DNA of 64,000 bases, from NCBI GenBank assembly GCA_964627605.1, contig CAZVGZ010000002.1, positions 1 through 64,000 of the forward strand. Direction: 5' to 3'. Shown one piece after another: positions 1 to 8,826 of the stretch (the first letter of the stretch is position 1; each line of letters starts with the position of its first letter). This stretch comes from CAZVGZ01 sp964627605. GTDB taxonomy: Bacteria > Latescibacterota > MWCZ01 > CAZVGZ01. The position numbers and the translations under genes were made by a program. The notes under the pieces were generated by a model. It searched no databases. It had not been told where the DNA came from and saw only the letters and a list, made by a program, of their open reading frames with translations.

Positions 1-3000
1 CAATGTTTTGCTATTAAAGACGTTTGTCACGTCCACATAGGCGCTAATAGACCGACCACCACCCAACGGTAGCCTTTTGCTGAACTTCATGTTGGATCGC
101 CAGGTGTCGAGGCTCGTCAGGTGGGCCGACTCATCCAGGAACTTGACCTGCAAATTCTCAGGATTGTGCCACCAAGAGCTGCCTTCGGACCATGTTTGGT
201 GGAGTACTACCTGCCAACCACCTGTGAGAAGACCCCATGTGGACGGCGTCCTCGCACCGACTAGAATAGAGAAGTTGTCAGGTATGGAGGATATACCGGC
301 CTGGCCCTCCCACGTTGTGGTTGTCTCAAGTGGCCTGTTCTTGAGCGTTTGATGCCCAACACCACCAGCAGCCCTGGCAAAATAGTTGTAGGTCGCCCAA
401 CCGAACAGGAACCGACCGTTTCTGTTGATCTTTATCTCAAGCCCCCGGACGTCTTCCCACGCGCTGTTGCGGAACGAACCGTAGGCCCCACCAGGGGTTT
501 TCGACGGAATGTCGTACGGGTAGATATTCACCTCACTGGGTTGGTCGGTGTTGTATTTGCTGTAACCACGAAGTGTGAGGGTCAGTTTGGGCGATGGGAA
601 GTAACGCTCTATCCCCACCTCGTACATGACCGTCTTCGCTGGCCGCAAGTTGGCATACCCAGCGTCGCGAATAGAAGACTCGCCCACCTGTGTCCCCAAA
701 GGCGTCCCGTAGTTGAAAAAGAGTTTGGAGTACTCGCCAACCGGGTGCGATAGCCCGATTCTGGGCGAAACTCGCCAGAATGTGTCCGAAGGCTTGGAAT
801 CTATTGCATCAACGACGTCCTTTGACGTGAGGGGGTTTTCGGGCACCTGACTCGGATCGGTGTATCCACCTTCCCAAACGCGCTCCGGATAGAGCGCATC
901 AAGCTGTGCCCGCAGTCCCCTGACCGCCCCTGGGTTCCAGACGCTAATGGTGAAGATGCTGTCAGGGGTGTAGACGTCGCCGCCAGCGTCAAACATGTCG
1001 ATGCGTGCGCCTGCGTTTATAATCAACCCACGGGACTCATATTTGTCCTGGAAATAAAAGCCAGCTACTGTCGGACTACCTGTGAAGTCACGAGTGAAAC
1101 TGTACATGCCCAAGACGGCCTCAAACTCCACCATGTCGTAAGAGAGGTTGGCGTGGGCCCACTCAGCGCCAAGCTTCACTGTGTGCGGGCCTGCGGCATG
1201 GGTCAGACTGCCAGTAAAAAGCGTACGGTCGCTGGTATTATTCATTACGACAGCATGGTGGCCACCAATGTTATAGTAGCCGCTCAAATCGTCTATGTCG
1301 CCTTCGTACCAACCCTGTGGCGACACAGCATTGACCGTATCAAACGTGATCTCGGTTACTGCGCCTACATCTGAGAACACCGTGTCAGGAAAGATAAACT
1401 GCTTCGAAACGAATATCTCGGCAGCTTCAGCCTGGACTTCCTCGATGTCCGCTGGTGGATACGGCTCACGCCACTCCCAAGGGCTGTTGGGAATAATATT
1501 GGAACTCTTCACGTGATCTGGGTGGGTGGGGTAGTTCGCCGAATCCTGCACGGTCGAGCCATCCTTTAGCACCTTGACGAACGAGCCGTCGTCCTGCTGC
1601 TCGAATTTAGGTAGTTTCACCCAGGTGTAGATATGGTTTCCGCTGAGGTAATCGAGTAACCCGCCTTTGCCACCCCAGGCATAAGATTTTTGATGCTTGT
1701 ATCCGCCCCTGAAATCAGTCACGTCAGCGCGAGGCGCGACGCGGGGCTGATTCCACTCTGTTTCCAGGCGGCTGAAGCCGAACTCAAAGATTGTGGTGGG
1801 AGATAGGGTGTATGTCAGCGAACCGCCAACCTGCCTGTATTCGCCGTTAAGTTCGGCGTTGAGCGACAGGTTTGATTTATTGTTCTCGCGATCTTCGGAA
1901 TGGTGGTTCACTTGCCCGCTAAGCGCGCCTGGAGTCCTGATGCTGATCGGGTCGTTTCCTGCGACCGAGCCGCCGAGCTCCAATTCAGCACCGCGGGTAG
2001 CACCGTGAGCAGCAGCGCCTGAGGACAACCCTTCGCCAATCAGGTAGTTCGCCATGAGCTTGAGATTGTCGGTGGGGGTCAGCGTCAGTTTCACATCAAT
2101 CGTTTTGTCGCTGTAAAAATTCCGGACCGCTGGGAGAGCGGTCATAACCTTGGCATAGCTATAGCCAAAGACAATGCCGCCCCATCTGTTCGGCAGCGCC
2201 TGCCCAACTGAGAAGTCTATGTTGTAGTCAGGCGAACCGCCGTAGGTCCACGCGACCTCATTCATATTCGAGGTCCATTCCCAGACTTCTCGAAGCTCTT
2301 CAGGCTCCCACCCTCGAAAATTGTAAACACCGCGCCCGAATGCACCCTTGCGTTTTTTCCAGCCGGGGAACGTATTAAGCTGGAAGAGCTGTTTGTAGAG
2401 GGAGAAATTGTTCTCGCGCATCGATTGGATTGCCGTGTCGTTGCGCGTGACTTCGTAGAGATCGCTCCAGAAAATCGTGTTGACGTTATCCAGAGGGACC
2501 AGCTCAGGTGTACCGTCGGCCTTGTAGACAATCGGCTCGTCCGCATCCTGCACACCGTCGTTGTTTAAATCCTCACGTTTGGGCATCATGGCGCCTGTAT
2601 TTGCCGGATCAGCCATGATCTGGAAATCGTACTGATCTGGAGAGTAGGCCCTTGGACCAAAATGTTTCTTCTGGGCGGGGGCGCCGCTGACAACAGCTGC
2701 GACCCAGGGAAGTCCCCAAGATCTCTCTGTGCCATCTTTATAGATCGCATTGACCACGCCCGAACGCATATTCCCGTACTCAGCGTTAAACCCGCCTGTA
2801 AGCACGGTGACCTCTGACACGAGTGTCTGATTTAAATGTGTCAGACCCTTGTTCGTCAGAGCGTCAGTACGATCCATTCCGTCAACCTGAAATCGAATCT
2901 CTTCAGGGCCGCCGCTACGGATCGTAAGCTCATTCTCCTTCTGGATTCCCACACCTGGCTCATAGGCCAGATAGTCCAGAACCTCGGAAACAGGAGCATT

Positions 3001-3429
3001 GGCTACCTGCTCTGCACCAATGATGATCTGGGACGATGTAACGTCCTTCTCAATAGGTGGCCGTGTCGCCTGAACGACGACCGCTTCAGTTTCAACCGCT
3101 TGTACATCAAGGGTAAAATTAAGCTGGGTAGTCAAATCAGCGCTGACGGTTGTGTTCGTCACGCTGGTCGAACGATAGCCGATCAGACGTGCGGTGACGG
3201 TACGTACACCCGCGGGTACCTGCAGAACAACAAAGCGGCCCTCAGTGTCAGTCGTAGCTCCCAAACGGGTGCTCTCGACCATAACCGCTACGCCTGGCAG
3301 CGGCGCTCCATCGACATCAGAAACCTTACCGGCAATCTTGCCAGTGGTTCCGGCCAATGAAACGGACACGGAGCATATGAAGAGGATTCCGGCAACTAAC
3401 CACGCAGGTCTTTTTGAACCGTGCGCCAT
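1..3429 (-). CDS. TonB-dependent outer-membrane receptor with carboxypeptidase-like N-domain (3' end outside window)
   Basis: The minus-strand frame is open from an ATG at 3429 to the window edge, giving 1143 codons with the C-terminus missing. The start has a strong ribosome site (GGAGG at 3436-3440). A signal peptide covers roughly residues 1-26, ending SVSLA. A carboxypeptidase-regulatory-like beta-sandwich follows (about 28-115, DVDGAPLPGVAVMVEST and GATTDTEGRFVVLQVPAG), then a plug domain (EVLDYLAYEPGVGIQ, FQVDGMDRTDAL, GGFNAEYGNMRSGVVNAIY). The rest is aromatic-rich beta-barrel, still reading DVTNVFNSKTL at the edge. It should import a large substrate across the outer membrane using TonB energy. 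The substrate cannot be read; the surrounding carbohydrate genes suggest, but do not prove, a glycan. No SusD partner is visible inside the window. Confidence 0.9.
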   Translation of the reverse strand, partial: MAHGSKRPAWLVAGILFICSVSVSLAGTTGKIAGKVSDVDGAPLPGVAVMVESTRLGATTDTEGRFVVLQVPAGVRTVTARLIGYRSTSVTNTTVSADLTTQLNFTLDVQAVETEAVVVQATRPPIEKDVTSSQIIIGAEQVANAPVSEVLDYLAYEPGVGIQKENELTIRSGGPEEIRFQVDGMDRTDALTNKGLTHLNQTLVSEVTVLTGGFNAEYGNMRSGVVNAIYKDGTERSWGLPWVAAVVSGAPAQKKHFGPRAYSPDQYDFQIMADPANTGAMMPKREDLNNDGVQDADEPIVYKADGTPELVPLDNVNTIFWSDLYEVTRNDTAIQSMRENNFSLYKQLFQLNTFPGWKKRKGAFGRGVYNFRGWEPEELREVWEWTSNMNEVAWTYGGSPDYNIDFSVGQALPNRWGGIVFGYSYAKVMTALPAVRNFYSDKTIDVKLTLTPTDNLKLMANYLIGEGLSSGAAAHGATRGAELELGGSVAGNDPISIRTPGALSGQVNHHSEDRENNKSNLSLNAELNGEYRQVGGSLTYTLSPTTIFEFGFSRLETEWNQPRVAPRADVTDFRGGYKHQKSYAWGGKGGLLDYLSGNHIYTWVKLPKFEQQDDGSFVKVLKDGSTVQDSANYPTHPDHVKSSNIIPNSPWEWREPYPPADIEEVQAEAAEIFVSKQFIFPDTVFSDVGAVTEITFDTVNAVSPQGWYEGDIDDLSGYYNIGGHHAVVMNNTSDRTLFTGSLTHAAGPHTVKLGAEWAHANLSYDMVEFEAVLGMYSFTRDFTGSPTVAGFYFQDKYESRGLIINAGARIDMFDAGGDVYTPDSIFTISVWNPGAVRGLRAQLDALYPERVWEGGYTDPSQVPENPLTSKDVVDAIDSKPSDTFWRVSPRIGLSHPVGEYSKLFFNYGTPLGTQVGESSIRDAGYANLRPAKTVMYEVGIERYFPSPKLTLTLRGYSKYNTDQPSEVNIYPYDIPSKTPGGAYGSFRNSAWEDVRGLEIKINRNGRFLFGWATYNYFARAAGGVGHQTLKNRPLETTTTWEGQAGISSIPDNFSILVGARTPSTWGLLTGGWQVVLHQTWSEGSSWWHNPENLQVKFLDESAHLTSLDTWRSNMKFSKRLPLGGGRSISAYVDVTNVFNSKTL

Positions 3430-3566
3430 AACCCACCTCCTACGAGGATGTCGGATCGCGGCAACGCGAATGCTTGGGAAATATAAAGCCAGACTTTCTC
3501 AATGCCAAGCGATACATTGTTATCGTAGAAACTCGGCAAAGACTGAACTGGCGACCATCGCAGTAA

Positions 3567-3595
3567 ATGCTAAAGGCTGGGCGGAAAGGCGTCAA
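3567..3595 (-). promoter_or_regulatory. Putative sigma-70-type promoter of the TonB receptor
   Basis: Read on the minus strand: TTGACG (3590-3595), a 17-base spacer, then TAGCAT (3567-3572). The match is 5/6 at -35 and 4/6 at -10 with ideal spacing. Transcription would start near 3560, about 130 bases before the receptor start. Confidence 0.35.
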
Positions 3596-3815
3596 GACCC
3601 ATTTTGCGATTATTTAGGACCGCTCGCAAACACTCGATGCGCATACATTGGCGGAACATCCAGAATAATAAGGGACTTGTGATATGTTAAAAGCCGTTGT
3701 GATACTTATCAATTTTTTTGACGCACAAAAAAGTGTGTGAGTCGAAAACGCCGATATGAGACACTTTGCGCCTTGAGTATGTTTCTCTCGCTATCGCTCA
3801 AAGTGGCCTCAGGCG

Positions 3816-3844
3816 TTGACCTAGACCACCCAGGGGCATACACT
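3816..3844 (+). promoter_or_regulatory. Putative sigma-70-type promoter of the DapA-like gene
   Basis: TTGACC at 3816-3821, a 17-base spacer and TACACT at 3839-3844. Transcription would begin near 3851, leaving a leader of about 110 bases before the ATG at 3961. Confidence 0.4.
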
Positions 3845-3960
3845 GATTGCTACCGGTCCTGGCCGCCATACGTCCATTTGGGTATCACAAAAAAAAGTTG
3901 CGGCATCGCCGCCTGGTCAGGCCCCTTTGTGTTCCCGTCATATGTAAGGAGAGAGGAAGA

Positions 3961-4881
3961 ATGTTGACTCGTCAGACCATGGGAGGCGTCTATGCCCTTC
4001 CGCCGACGCCGTTCACCGCATCCGGTGAATTCGATGAAGATGCCCTGAGACACAATGTACGAGCTCTAGCAGCCACTGGCGTGGATGCGATCGTCACAAC
4101 CGGCAGCAACGGCGAGTTCCATACGATGACATTCGACATGTTGAAGGAGCTCATCGTAGCCCAGGTGGACGAGACTCCTGAAGGCGTCCAGGCCATTGTC
4201 GGCTGTTCGGCGGTAAACACCGAAGAGGCGATTGAGCGCACGCGATTCGCCATGGAAGCTGGTGCGGACGCTGTGATGAACGTCAGTCCATACTATGTCG
4301 ACCTAACCGACCCGGAGCTGCTTCAGTTCTGGACCGATGTATCAGAAGCCTGCCCAGACATAGGTATCATCATCTACAACAACCCTGGCACCGCTCAGAT
4401 GCACCGCCCACACATCCTCAAAGAGCTACAGAAGCTGCCCAACCTGTGTGGCACGAAAGAGGGCCACAACGACTTCGATGTATTCAAAGCCCTCATGGAG
4501 GAGACTGATCTAGCCATCATGACCGCCACCGAGCTCACCTGGTTTGTTCCGGCGATGATGCTGGGCACCAAGGGGATATTCTCGATGGCTGCGGCCCACT
4601 TCCCGCACTTTGTGATAAAGCTGTACAACACCTGTAAAGAAGGGCGCTGGGAAGAAGCGCTCAAATTGGAAAAACGGCTCAGCGTAGCAACCGAAGCTCT
4701 GACTGGTCATTCGTCCATGAACGGCCTCCACGGCATCGCCAGGTTCAAAGCCCGCTGCAACGCCGCTGGGCTGCTGAGATGCGGCAAAAATCGCAAACCG
4801 ATGATAAGCGCCACCGACGAGGCGCAGGCTGAGTTGACAGAGTACTGCCAGAAAGAGTTTGCTGACATGCTGACGCCCTAG
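3961..4881 (+). CDS. Dihydrodipicolinate synthase/N-acetylneuraminate lyase family aldolase
   Basis: This is a 306-residue class I aldolase of the DapA/NanA family, with the usual length and TIM-barrel layout. The pyruvate-binding motif is GSNGE (residues 48-52, normally GTTGE). The catalytic tyrosine lies in YNNPG (Y139) and the Schiff-base lysine in CGTKEG (K166). ATG 3961 was chosen because AAGGAGAG sits just upstream and family homology starts there; the frame is open further back to 3847. It stands apart from lysine genes and beside LarA paralogues and a cupin, so cleavage or condensation of a 2-keto acid in sugar-acid catabolism is more likely than lysine synthesis. A strong terminator follows. 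The exact substrate is unknown. Confidence 0.9.
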   Translation: MLTRQTMGGVYALPPTPFTASGEFDEDALRHNVRALAATGVDAIVTTGSNGEFHTMTFDMLKELIVAQVDETPEGVQAIVGCSAVNTEEAIERTRFAMEAGADAVMNVSPYYVDLTDPELLQFWTDVSEACPDIGIIIYNNPGTAQMHRPHILKELQKLPNLCGTKEGHNDFDVFKALMEETDLAIMTATELTWFVPAMMLGTKGIFSMAAAHFPHFVIKLYNTCKEGRWEEALKLEKRLSVATEALTGHSSMNGLHGIARFKARCNAAGLLRCGKNRKPMISATDEAQAELTEYCQKEFADMLTP

Positions 4882-4911
4882 TTCGCACCGACGGTCAGCG
4901 GCATATATCAG

Positions 4912-4949
4912 AAAGGGGGCTGAGAACGCTCAGCTCCCTTCTCTTTTTT
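4912..4949 (+). terminator. Rho-independent terminator
   Basis: A stem of AAGGGGGCTGAG pairs with CTCAGCTCCCTT around an AACG loop, with one G-T pair, followed by CTCTTTTTT. It closes the DapA-like gene and lies between convergent genes. The A residues on its left side could also serve the minus-strand cupin gene. Confidence 0.9.
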
Positions 4950-4978
4950 CCAAAACGCTACGCTGTAGCCCGTCCTAA

Positions 4979-5365
4979 CTAGCCCGGCTCGTCTTCCAAA
5001 TCCACGCAGATCAGCAGATTGACAAGCCTACCGTCCCCATTATTGAAAAGTTCATGCTCCACCTTCGGCGGCAGGTAAAACACTGTTCCCTCCTCCACAT
5101 CAAACCATTCCTTCCCCACTCGCACGCGTGCGCTGCCCTCAATAATGTAGTAAGCCTGTTCAGTTGCCGGGTGATCGTGGGGGAAATGCGTACCGCCTGG
5201 TTCGTACACTTGGCGAATCATCTTCAGCCTTTGAGTGCCGACGAACGCTGCTTTGCCTTGCGGCATGTTGTCGCGATCCAACAGGTTCTCGTCGATGAGT
5301 CCAGTAGTTGCCGATTCGCCGCCGGGCTGCCCGATGACATCTTCAGGACGGATGCAGTAAGACAT
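4979..5365 (-). CDS. Small cupin-domain protein
   Basis: A 128-residue single-domain cupin. Motif 1 is seen around residues 57-77 (HFPHDHPATEQAYYIIEG, with the two metal-binding histidines and the glutamate). Motif 2 is GTVFYLPPKVEHELFNNG (about 93-110) with its histidine. Such proteins bind a divalent metal and act as dioxygenases, isomerases or sugar/acid-binding proteins. The start has AGAGGG seven bases upstream. It lies downstream of the two LarA paralogues on the same strand and probably serves the same small-molecule pathway. The substrate cannot be read. Confidence 0.85.
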   Translation of the reverse strand: MSYCIRPEDVIGQPGGESATTGLIDENLLDRDNMPQGKAAFVGTQRLKMIRQVYEPGGTHFPHDHPATEQAYYIIEGSARVRVGKEWFDVEEGTVFYLPPKVEHELFNNGDGRLVNLLICVDLEDEPG

Positions 5366-5483
5366 CTGTTTCCCTCTCAGTTCGATTGGTTGGTGCGTGA
5401 ATTCTTTTCGGTTTTGGCCGATATGTGTCGATCAGGTTTAGCGATGCAACGCGCTGCCAGACTTAGGCCGACGACACGCTGCT

Positions 5484-6830
5484 TCACAGACGTAGCGCGA
5501 GAGACTCGTGCTGGAATGGCGCAGTGGGGTAGACAGTTACTAAGGTGTTTCCACCATGGGATGCCGAGAGCAGGTACACCACCTCTTCCCACTGGGTCGT
5601 GAAGTGGACATCCGGTGAGAACTCCCGCTCATCCCACTTCGAGTGGTAGCGATTGAAGACTATGACCTGTGACGCTTGCGCCACAGGCAGGCCGCTGGGT
5701 TGTCTCGGCTGGTTCCAACCGTCGGTGGCAAACCACGCCCCGAAATGCATCTTCGACTGCCCGGTCGGCGTATCTTGGATCAGGACGACGCTCCCCCCGT
5801 CTTTCAGCCCTGTCTTCGCATGCCGAAGCTCCTTGGTGGCCTGCATCCCCTGTGGATAGGAGTTTATGACCACCACGTCAGCCAACGGACCGGACGGGGT
5901 GTTGCCTATGGAATGCGCCAGCTTGGCTGCGCTGCGGTGCGCGGAGACTACATCCCCAGCGAACAGCCCGGTTATCTGCCTGGTGCCGTTCATAGTAATG
6001 TTCACGCTGACGTCCAGCCCAGCCATCCGCGCCGCCTCCTCCATATCCAGCCGGACGTCGCTGTTTACTATGCCGTAGCCGGTTTCGGAGTTTGGGCTTA
6101 CCTCATGATGGATGTATCCCGCGGTCTTGATCCACGCCACACCAGGTACGATTGACTTAGCGCCTCCACCATATCCAGCTATGTAGTGTGGTTTGACACA
6201 AGATATGCAGATTTTTACGTCCGCCGACATGAACCGGCTATTGAGCCTCACATCGTTTCCCCGACTGCTGGTTCCCAGAGCGGTCAATCCATGAAAGCAG
6301 TCGTGGTTCCAGACCTGGTATTTCTTGACAATATCCCCACCAAGCTTTTGGACCATCTGCTGCTGATAGAGTGGTGGGTGGGTGCCGTACGCCGCTTGGA
6401 AAACTATGTCCTCGTCCTTAACTCCAGCGGTGTGCAGCTCCTCAATCACCAGCGGCGCGACCCGGTATGTCGGCGTCGGGCGGCTCATGTCGTCAAACGT
6501 GATCACGACACGTCCCGCCCCATCAGCGATCTCTGCGATCCGGGGGGTGTCTATGGTTGAGTGCAGCGCCTGACGCATTTGGTCGTCAGACAGTTCAGGG
6601 GCTGATTGTCCGTCCATCCAACGGACATCAATCTGCCAACCCAGCGGGAAATCCAAAACTATTTCGTCGTCGCCGAACCATTCGGCCGTTCTGATGGTCG
6701 TCTGAGGATGGTCGTCTGAATCAACTGAACCTTTGACTGCCATCGGATTGAACGCTCCGGTGAGAAGTGTGGTGGCACTCGCTGCCAAAAACTCGCGGCG
6801 GGTGATTTCCCGGGGCTGAACATCGGACAA
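5484..6830 (-). CDS. LarA/DUF2088 nickel-dependent racemase family protein with Tat signal peptide
   Basis: A 448-residue LarA-like protein. Family residues are present: D113 and R117 in TFDDMSRPTP, H151 in GTHPP, H176 in NHDCF, the cofactor lysine K225 in GGGAKSIVPG, and H241/H242. LarA uses a nickel-pincer nucleotide cofactor attached to that lysine to invert 2-hydroxy acids. The N-terminus has a twin-arginine motif, ITRREFLAASATTLLTG (residues 9-25), so this copy is predicted to be exported folded. No in-frame ATG precedes it; a TTG at 6830 with AAGGGGG upstream is the only start that keeps the signal. The neighbouring paralogue lacks the signal. No larB, larC or larE is visible. The substrate is unknown; lactate is only one option. 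Confidence 0.88.
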   Translation of the reverse strand: MSDVQPREITRREFLAASATTLLTGAFNPMAVKGSVDSDDHPQTTIRTAEWFGDDEIVLDFPLGWQIDVRWMDGQSAPELSDDQMRQALHSTIDTPRIAEIADGAGRVVITFDDMSRPTPTYRVAPLVIEELHTAGVKDEDIVFQAAYGTHPPLYQQQMVQKLGGDIVKKYQVWNHDCFHGLTALGTSSRGNDVRLNSRFMSADVKICISCVKPHYIAGYGGGAKSIVPGVAWIKTAGYIHHEVSPNSETGYGIVNSDVRLDMEEAARMAGLDVSVNITMNGTRQITGLFAGDVVSAHRSAAKLAHSIGNTPSGPLADVVVINSYPQGMQATKELRHAKTGLKDGGSVVLIQDTPTGQSKMHFGAWFATDGWNQPRQPSGLPVAQASQVIVFNRYHSKWDEREFSPDVHFTTQWEEVVYLLSASHGGNTLVTVYPTAPFQHESLALRL

Positions 6831-6901
6831 AGCAACCCCCTTTTTTTTGGTCGCGGCGGTAGCCAGTGTGGCCGAGAGCTACCCCCCGAAATATCGAAAT
6901 C

Positions 6902-8179
6902 CTACATTCTTAGCGGCATCGACGGCTCGTGCTGGAGCGCCGCAGTCGGGAAGATTGCGGCGTGTGTGTTCTCGCCGTGAGCGGCCTGTAACTGCTCAAC
7001 CACCTGGTCCCACGATGATGCAATGTGGACCTCCTCGGAGTATTCGAGGTCGTCCCATTTTGCAGGATATCGGTTGAATACGATCACCTGACCCGCCTGG
7101 CCGACAGGAAGCCCAGTTTTTCTTTTGGGGCGCTCTCCACCGCCGTTCTCTATCCATCCCAAGTAGTGGATTTTCCGCTGGCCCGCTGGTGTGTCGGCTA
7201 TCAGCACCGCGGTTCCACCGTCGCGCAAGGTCTTTCTTGCCAGATCGAACTCTTTGTTGGCTTCAACGCTTTGCGGGTAGGCGTTGCAGACAACGACATC
7301 AGGGTTATCTGGCATCGGAGTGCTGCCTAATTCGTGAGAACACGTCACCGCTGCACGGTGGGCGGACACAATATCCCCGGCGAATAGACCGGCGACCTGT
7401 CTGTGGCCATTCATGACAATATTGATGCTCATGTCAACGCCCACGAGACGTGCTGCGTCCTCCATGTCCAGACGCACCTCATTGCTGAGGAACCCTTTGG
7501 TGGTTTCGCAATCCGGGTTTATTACCTCGTGGATGTGGTAGGCGGTCTTGATCCAGGCGATGCCAGGAACAATCGACTTGGCTCCCCCACCATATCCGGT
7601 CATACTGTGAAGTTTGACGCCAGACACGCAGATTTTGACATCGGCGTTTACAAATCTGGAATTGAGCCGTACATCATTGCCCCGCGCTGTTGTACCCACC
7701 GGCACTGCACCATGGAAGCAGTCGTGGTTCCACACCTCGTAGTCACGGACGATCTCGGGCCCAAGTTTGGCGACCATGTCTGGCTGGAAGAGCGGCGCGT
7801 GGGTTCCTGCGGCGCATTGGAAAATGATGTCGTCGTCTTTTATTCCAGCAACGTGCAGCTCTTCTAAAATAAATGGCATCACCCGACCAGAGGGTGTCGG
7901 GCGCGCCAAATCATCAAAAGTAATGCACGCGGTCTTTTTTCCGTCAGCGATCTCGGCGATCCGCTTTGTATCGATGGGGTTGTGTAGCGCCCCGCGTACC
8001 TGCTCATCGGTGAGGGCTGGGGAGTCGTGGCCGCCCATCTTCTTTACGTCGACCTGCCAGCCGTTTGGAAACGGGAGTGTCATTTCAGCGTCGTCGTACC
8101 ACTCAGAAGTGCGGACAACAGCGGTTGGGCGACCATCGCCCCCGGTGGGGATCGAGATCGGTGGTGTTGTATCTGTCAT
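6902..8179 (-). CDS. LarA/DUF2088 nickel-dependent racemase family protein, cytoplasmic paralogue
   Basis: A 425-residue protein closely similar over its full length to the Tat-bearing copy 71 bases downstream, evidently a tandem duplication. Expected LarA residues are D89 and R93 (FDDLARPTP), H127 (GTHAP), H152 (NHDCF), K201 (GGGAKSIVPG) and H217. It begins directly with a mature N-terminus and has no signal peptide. The ATG at 8179 has only a weak ribosome site. It likely inverts or epimerises a 2-hydroxy acid in the cytoplasm, perhaps the same class of compound as the exported copy. Other LarA homologues act on malate, phenyllactate or sugar acids, so the substrate is open. Confidence 0.88.
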   Translation of the reverse strand: MTDTTPPISIPTGGDGRPTAVVRTSEWYDDAEMTLPFPNGWQVDVKKMGGHDSPALTDEQVRGALHNPIDTKRIAEIADGKKTACITFDDLARPTPSGRVMPFILEELHVAGIKDDDIIFQCAAGTHAPLFQPDMVAKLGPEIVRDYEVWNHDCFHGAVPVGTTARGNDVRLNSRFVNADVKICVSGVKLHSMTGYGGGAKSIVPGIAWIKTAYHIHEVINPDCETTKGFLSNEVRLDMEDAARLVGVDMSINIVMNGHRQVAGLFAGDIVSAHRAAVTCSHELGSTPMPDNPDVVVCNAYPQSVEANKEFDLARKTLRDGGTAVLIADTPAGQRKIHYLGWIENGGGERPKRKTGLPVGQAGQVIVFNRYPAKWDDLEYSEEVHIASSWDQVVEQLQAAHGENTHAAIFPTAALQHEPSMPLRM

Positions 8180-8321
8180 GGAGAATCAGGCTCCGTCGGG
8201 TGGGCTTTTTCGAGGCGTTGTTTGCCCAGGCGGTCTCTCTTTGTGGGATTGCCGCTGGGCCTCTTGCTGTAGTTCCAACTTCCAAGAACATAAGTATGAA
8301 TACTCAGCACCACAACGGTGA

Positions 8322-8633
8322 AGCGCCTTCAGCGACGATGCGCAAGAGATCAGCGTCGAAGAGCTTCCGTACGCCTCAGTTGGGCCCTATCATACCAACT
8401 CCAAAGCAGCCTTGGAACTCTCGCAAGCGCTGCTTCTCAAATCCCGCTCCGGCAACAAGCAGGTGTTCATGGTCACCGACGGCAAACCTTCAGTCATATG
8501 GGACAAAGAGCGGCTGTACTACAACTCTGGTGGCCTGGAAACGATCAATGAAGTCCACAAATGCCGCAGAAACAGAATCCCCATCTCCACATTTATGGTC
8601 ACCCGCAACCGCAGGCGACGATTCGGGCGGTGA
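8322..8633 (+). pseudogene. Remnant of a von Willebrand factor A-domain protein
   Basis: An open stretch with no start codon encodes the C-terminal half of a VWA domain. It reads ELPYASVGPYHTNSKAALEL, KQVFMVTDGKPSVIWDKE, RLYYNSGGLETINEVHKC and RIPISTFMVTRN, typical of the bacterial VWA family with a VTDG-P segment. The N-terminal half with the MIDAS DxSxS motif is absent and the frame ends at 8633. A further piece, SAAKYVIFDIIS in another frame near 8711-8788, may be the decayed end. The surrounding 8180-8826 interval holds nothing else I recognise. Confidence 0.7.
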
Positions 8634-8826
8634 AATCTGACTGTCTGCGCAAGACAGCGATTCGATTACGGAAACCAGATTCGGCGATTCGGTAACGATC
8701 AACATCAGGTAGCGCCACATCCGCAGCGAAATATGTAATATTTGACATCATCTCCGCACGCCTTTCCACTGTCACTCCCATTCAGTAACATCTGCGCGTT
8801 GGAATCCACCTGCAAAGGACGCATCA

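Larger units (their letters stand above)
3430..3960. other. Divergent intergenic region
   Basis: A 531-base non-coding stretch separates the TonB receptor from the DapA-like gene. It is AT-rich around 3660-3730 and contains promoter-like sequences in both directions (listed separately). A second minus-strand candidate, TTGATA-17-TAACAT at 3684-3712, would leave a leader of about 250 bases. I see no riboswitch signature and no convincing small gene. Confidence 0.6.

Noticed and set aside
3684..3712. TTGATA-17-TAACAT as promoter of the TonB receptor
   Set aside because: It is a fair match but implies a leader of about 250 bases, so the closer candidate at 3567-3595 is preferred. It may be a second promoter.
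3718..3742. Inverted repeat GACGCACA...TGTGTGAGTC
   Set aside because: Only four to six bases pair around an A-rich loop, too weak to call an operator.
3961..4881. Naming the first aldolase dapA (lysine biosynthesis)
   Set aside because: Only the broad family is supported by motifs; neighbours are catabolic and no lysine gene is nearby.
5676..6560. Several plus-strand open frames inside the Tat-LarA gene
   Set aside because: All lie opposite conserved LarA motifs and have low-complexity, Arg/Ser-rich translations.
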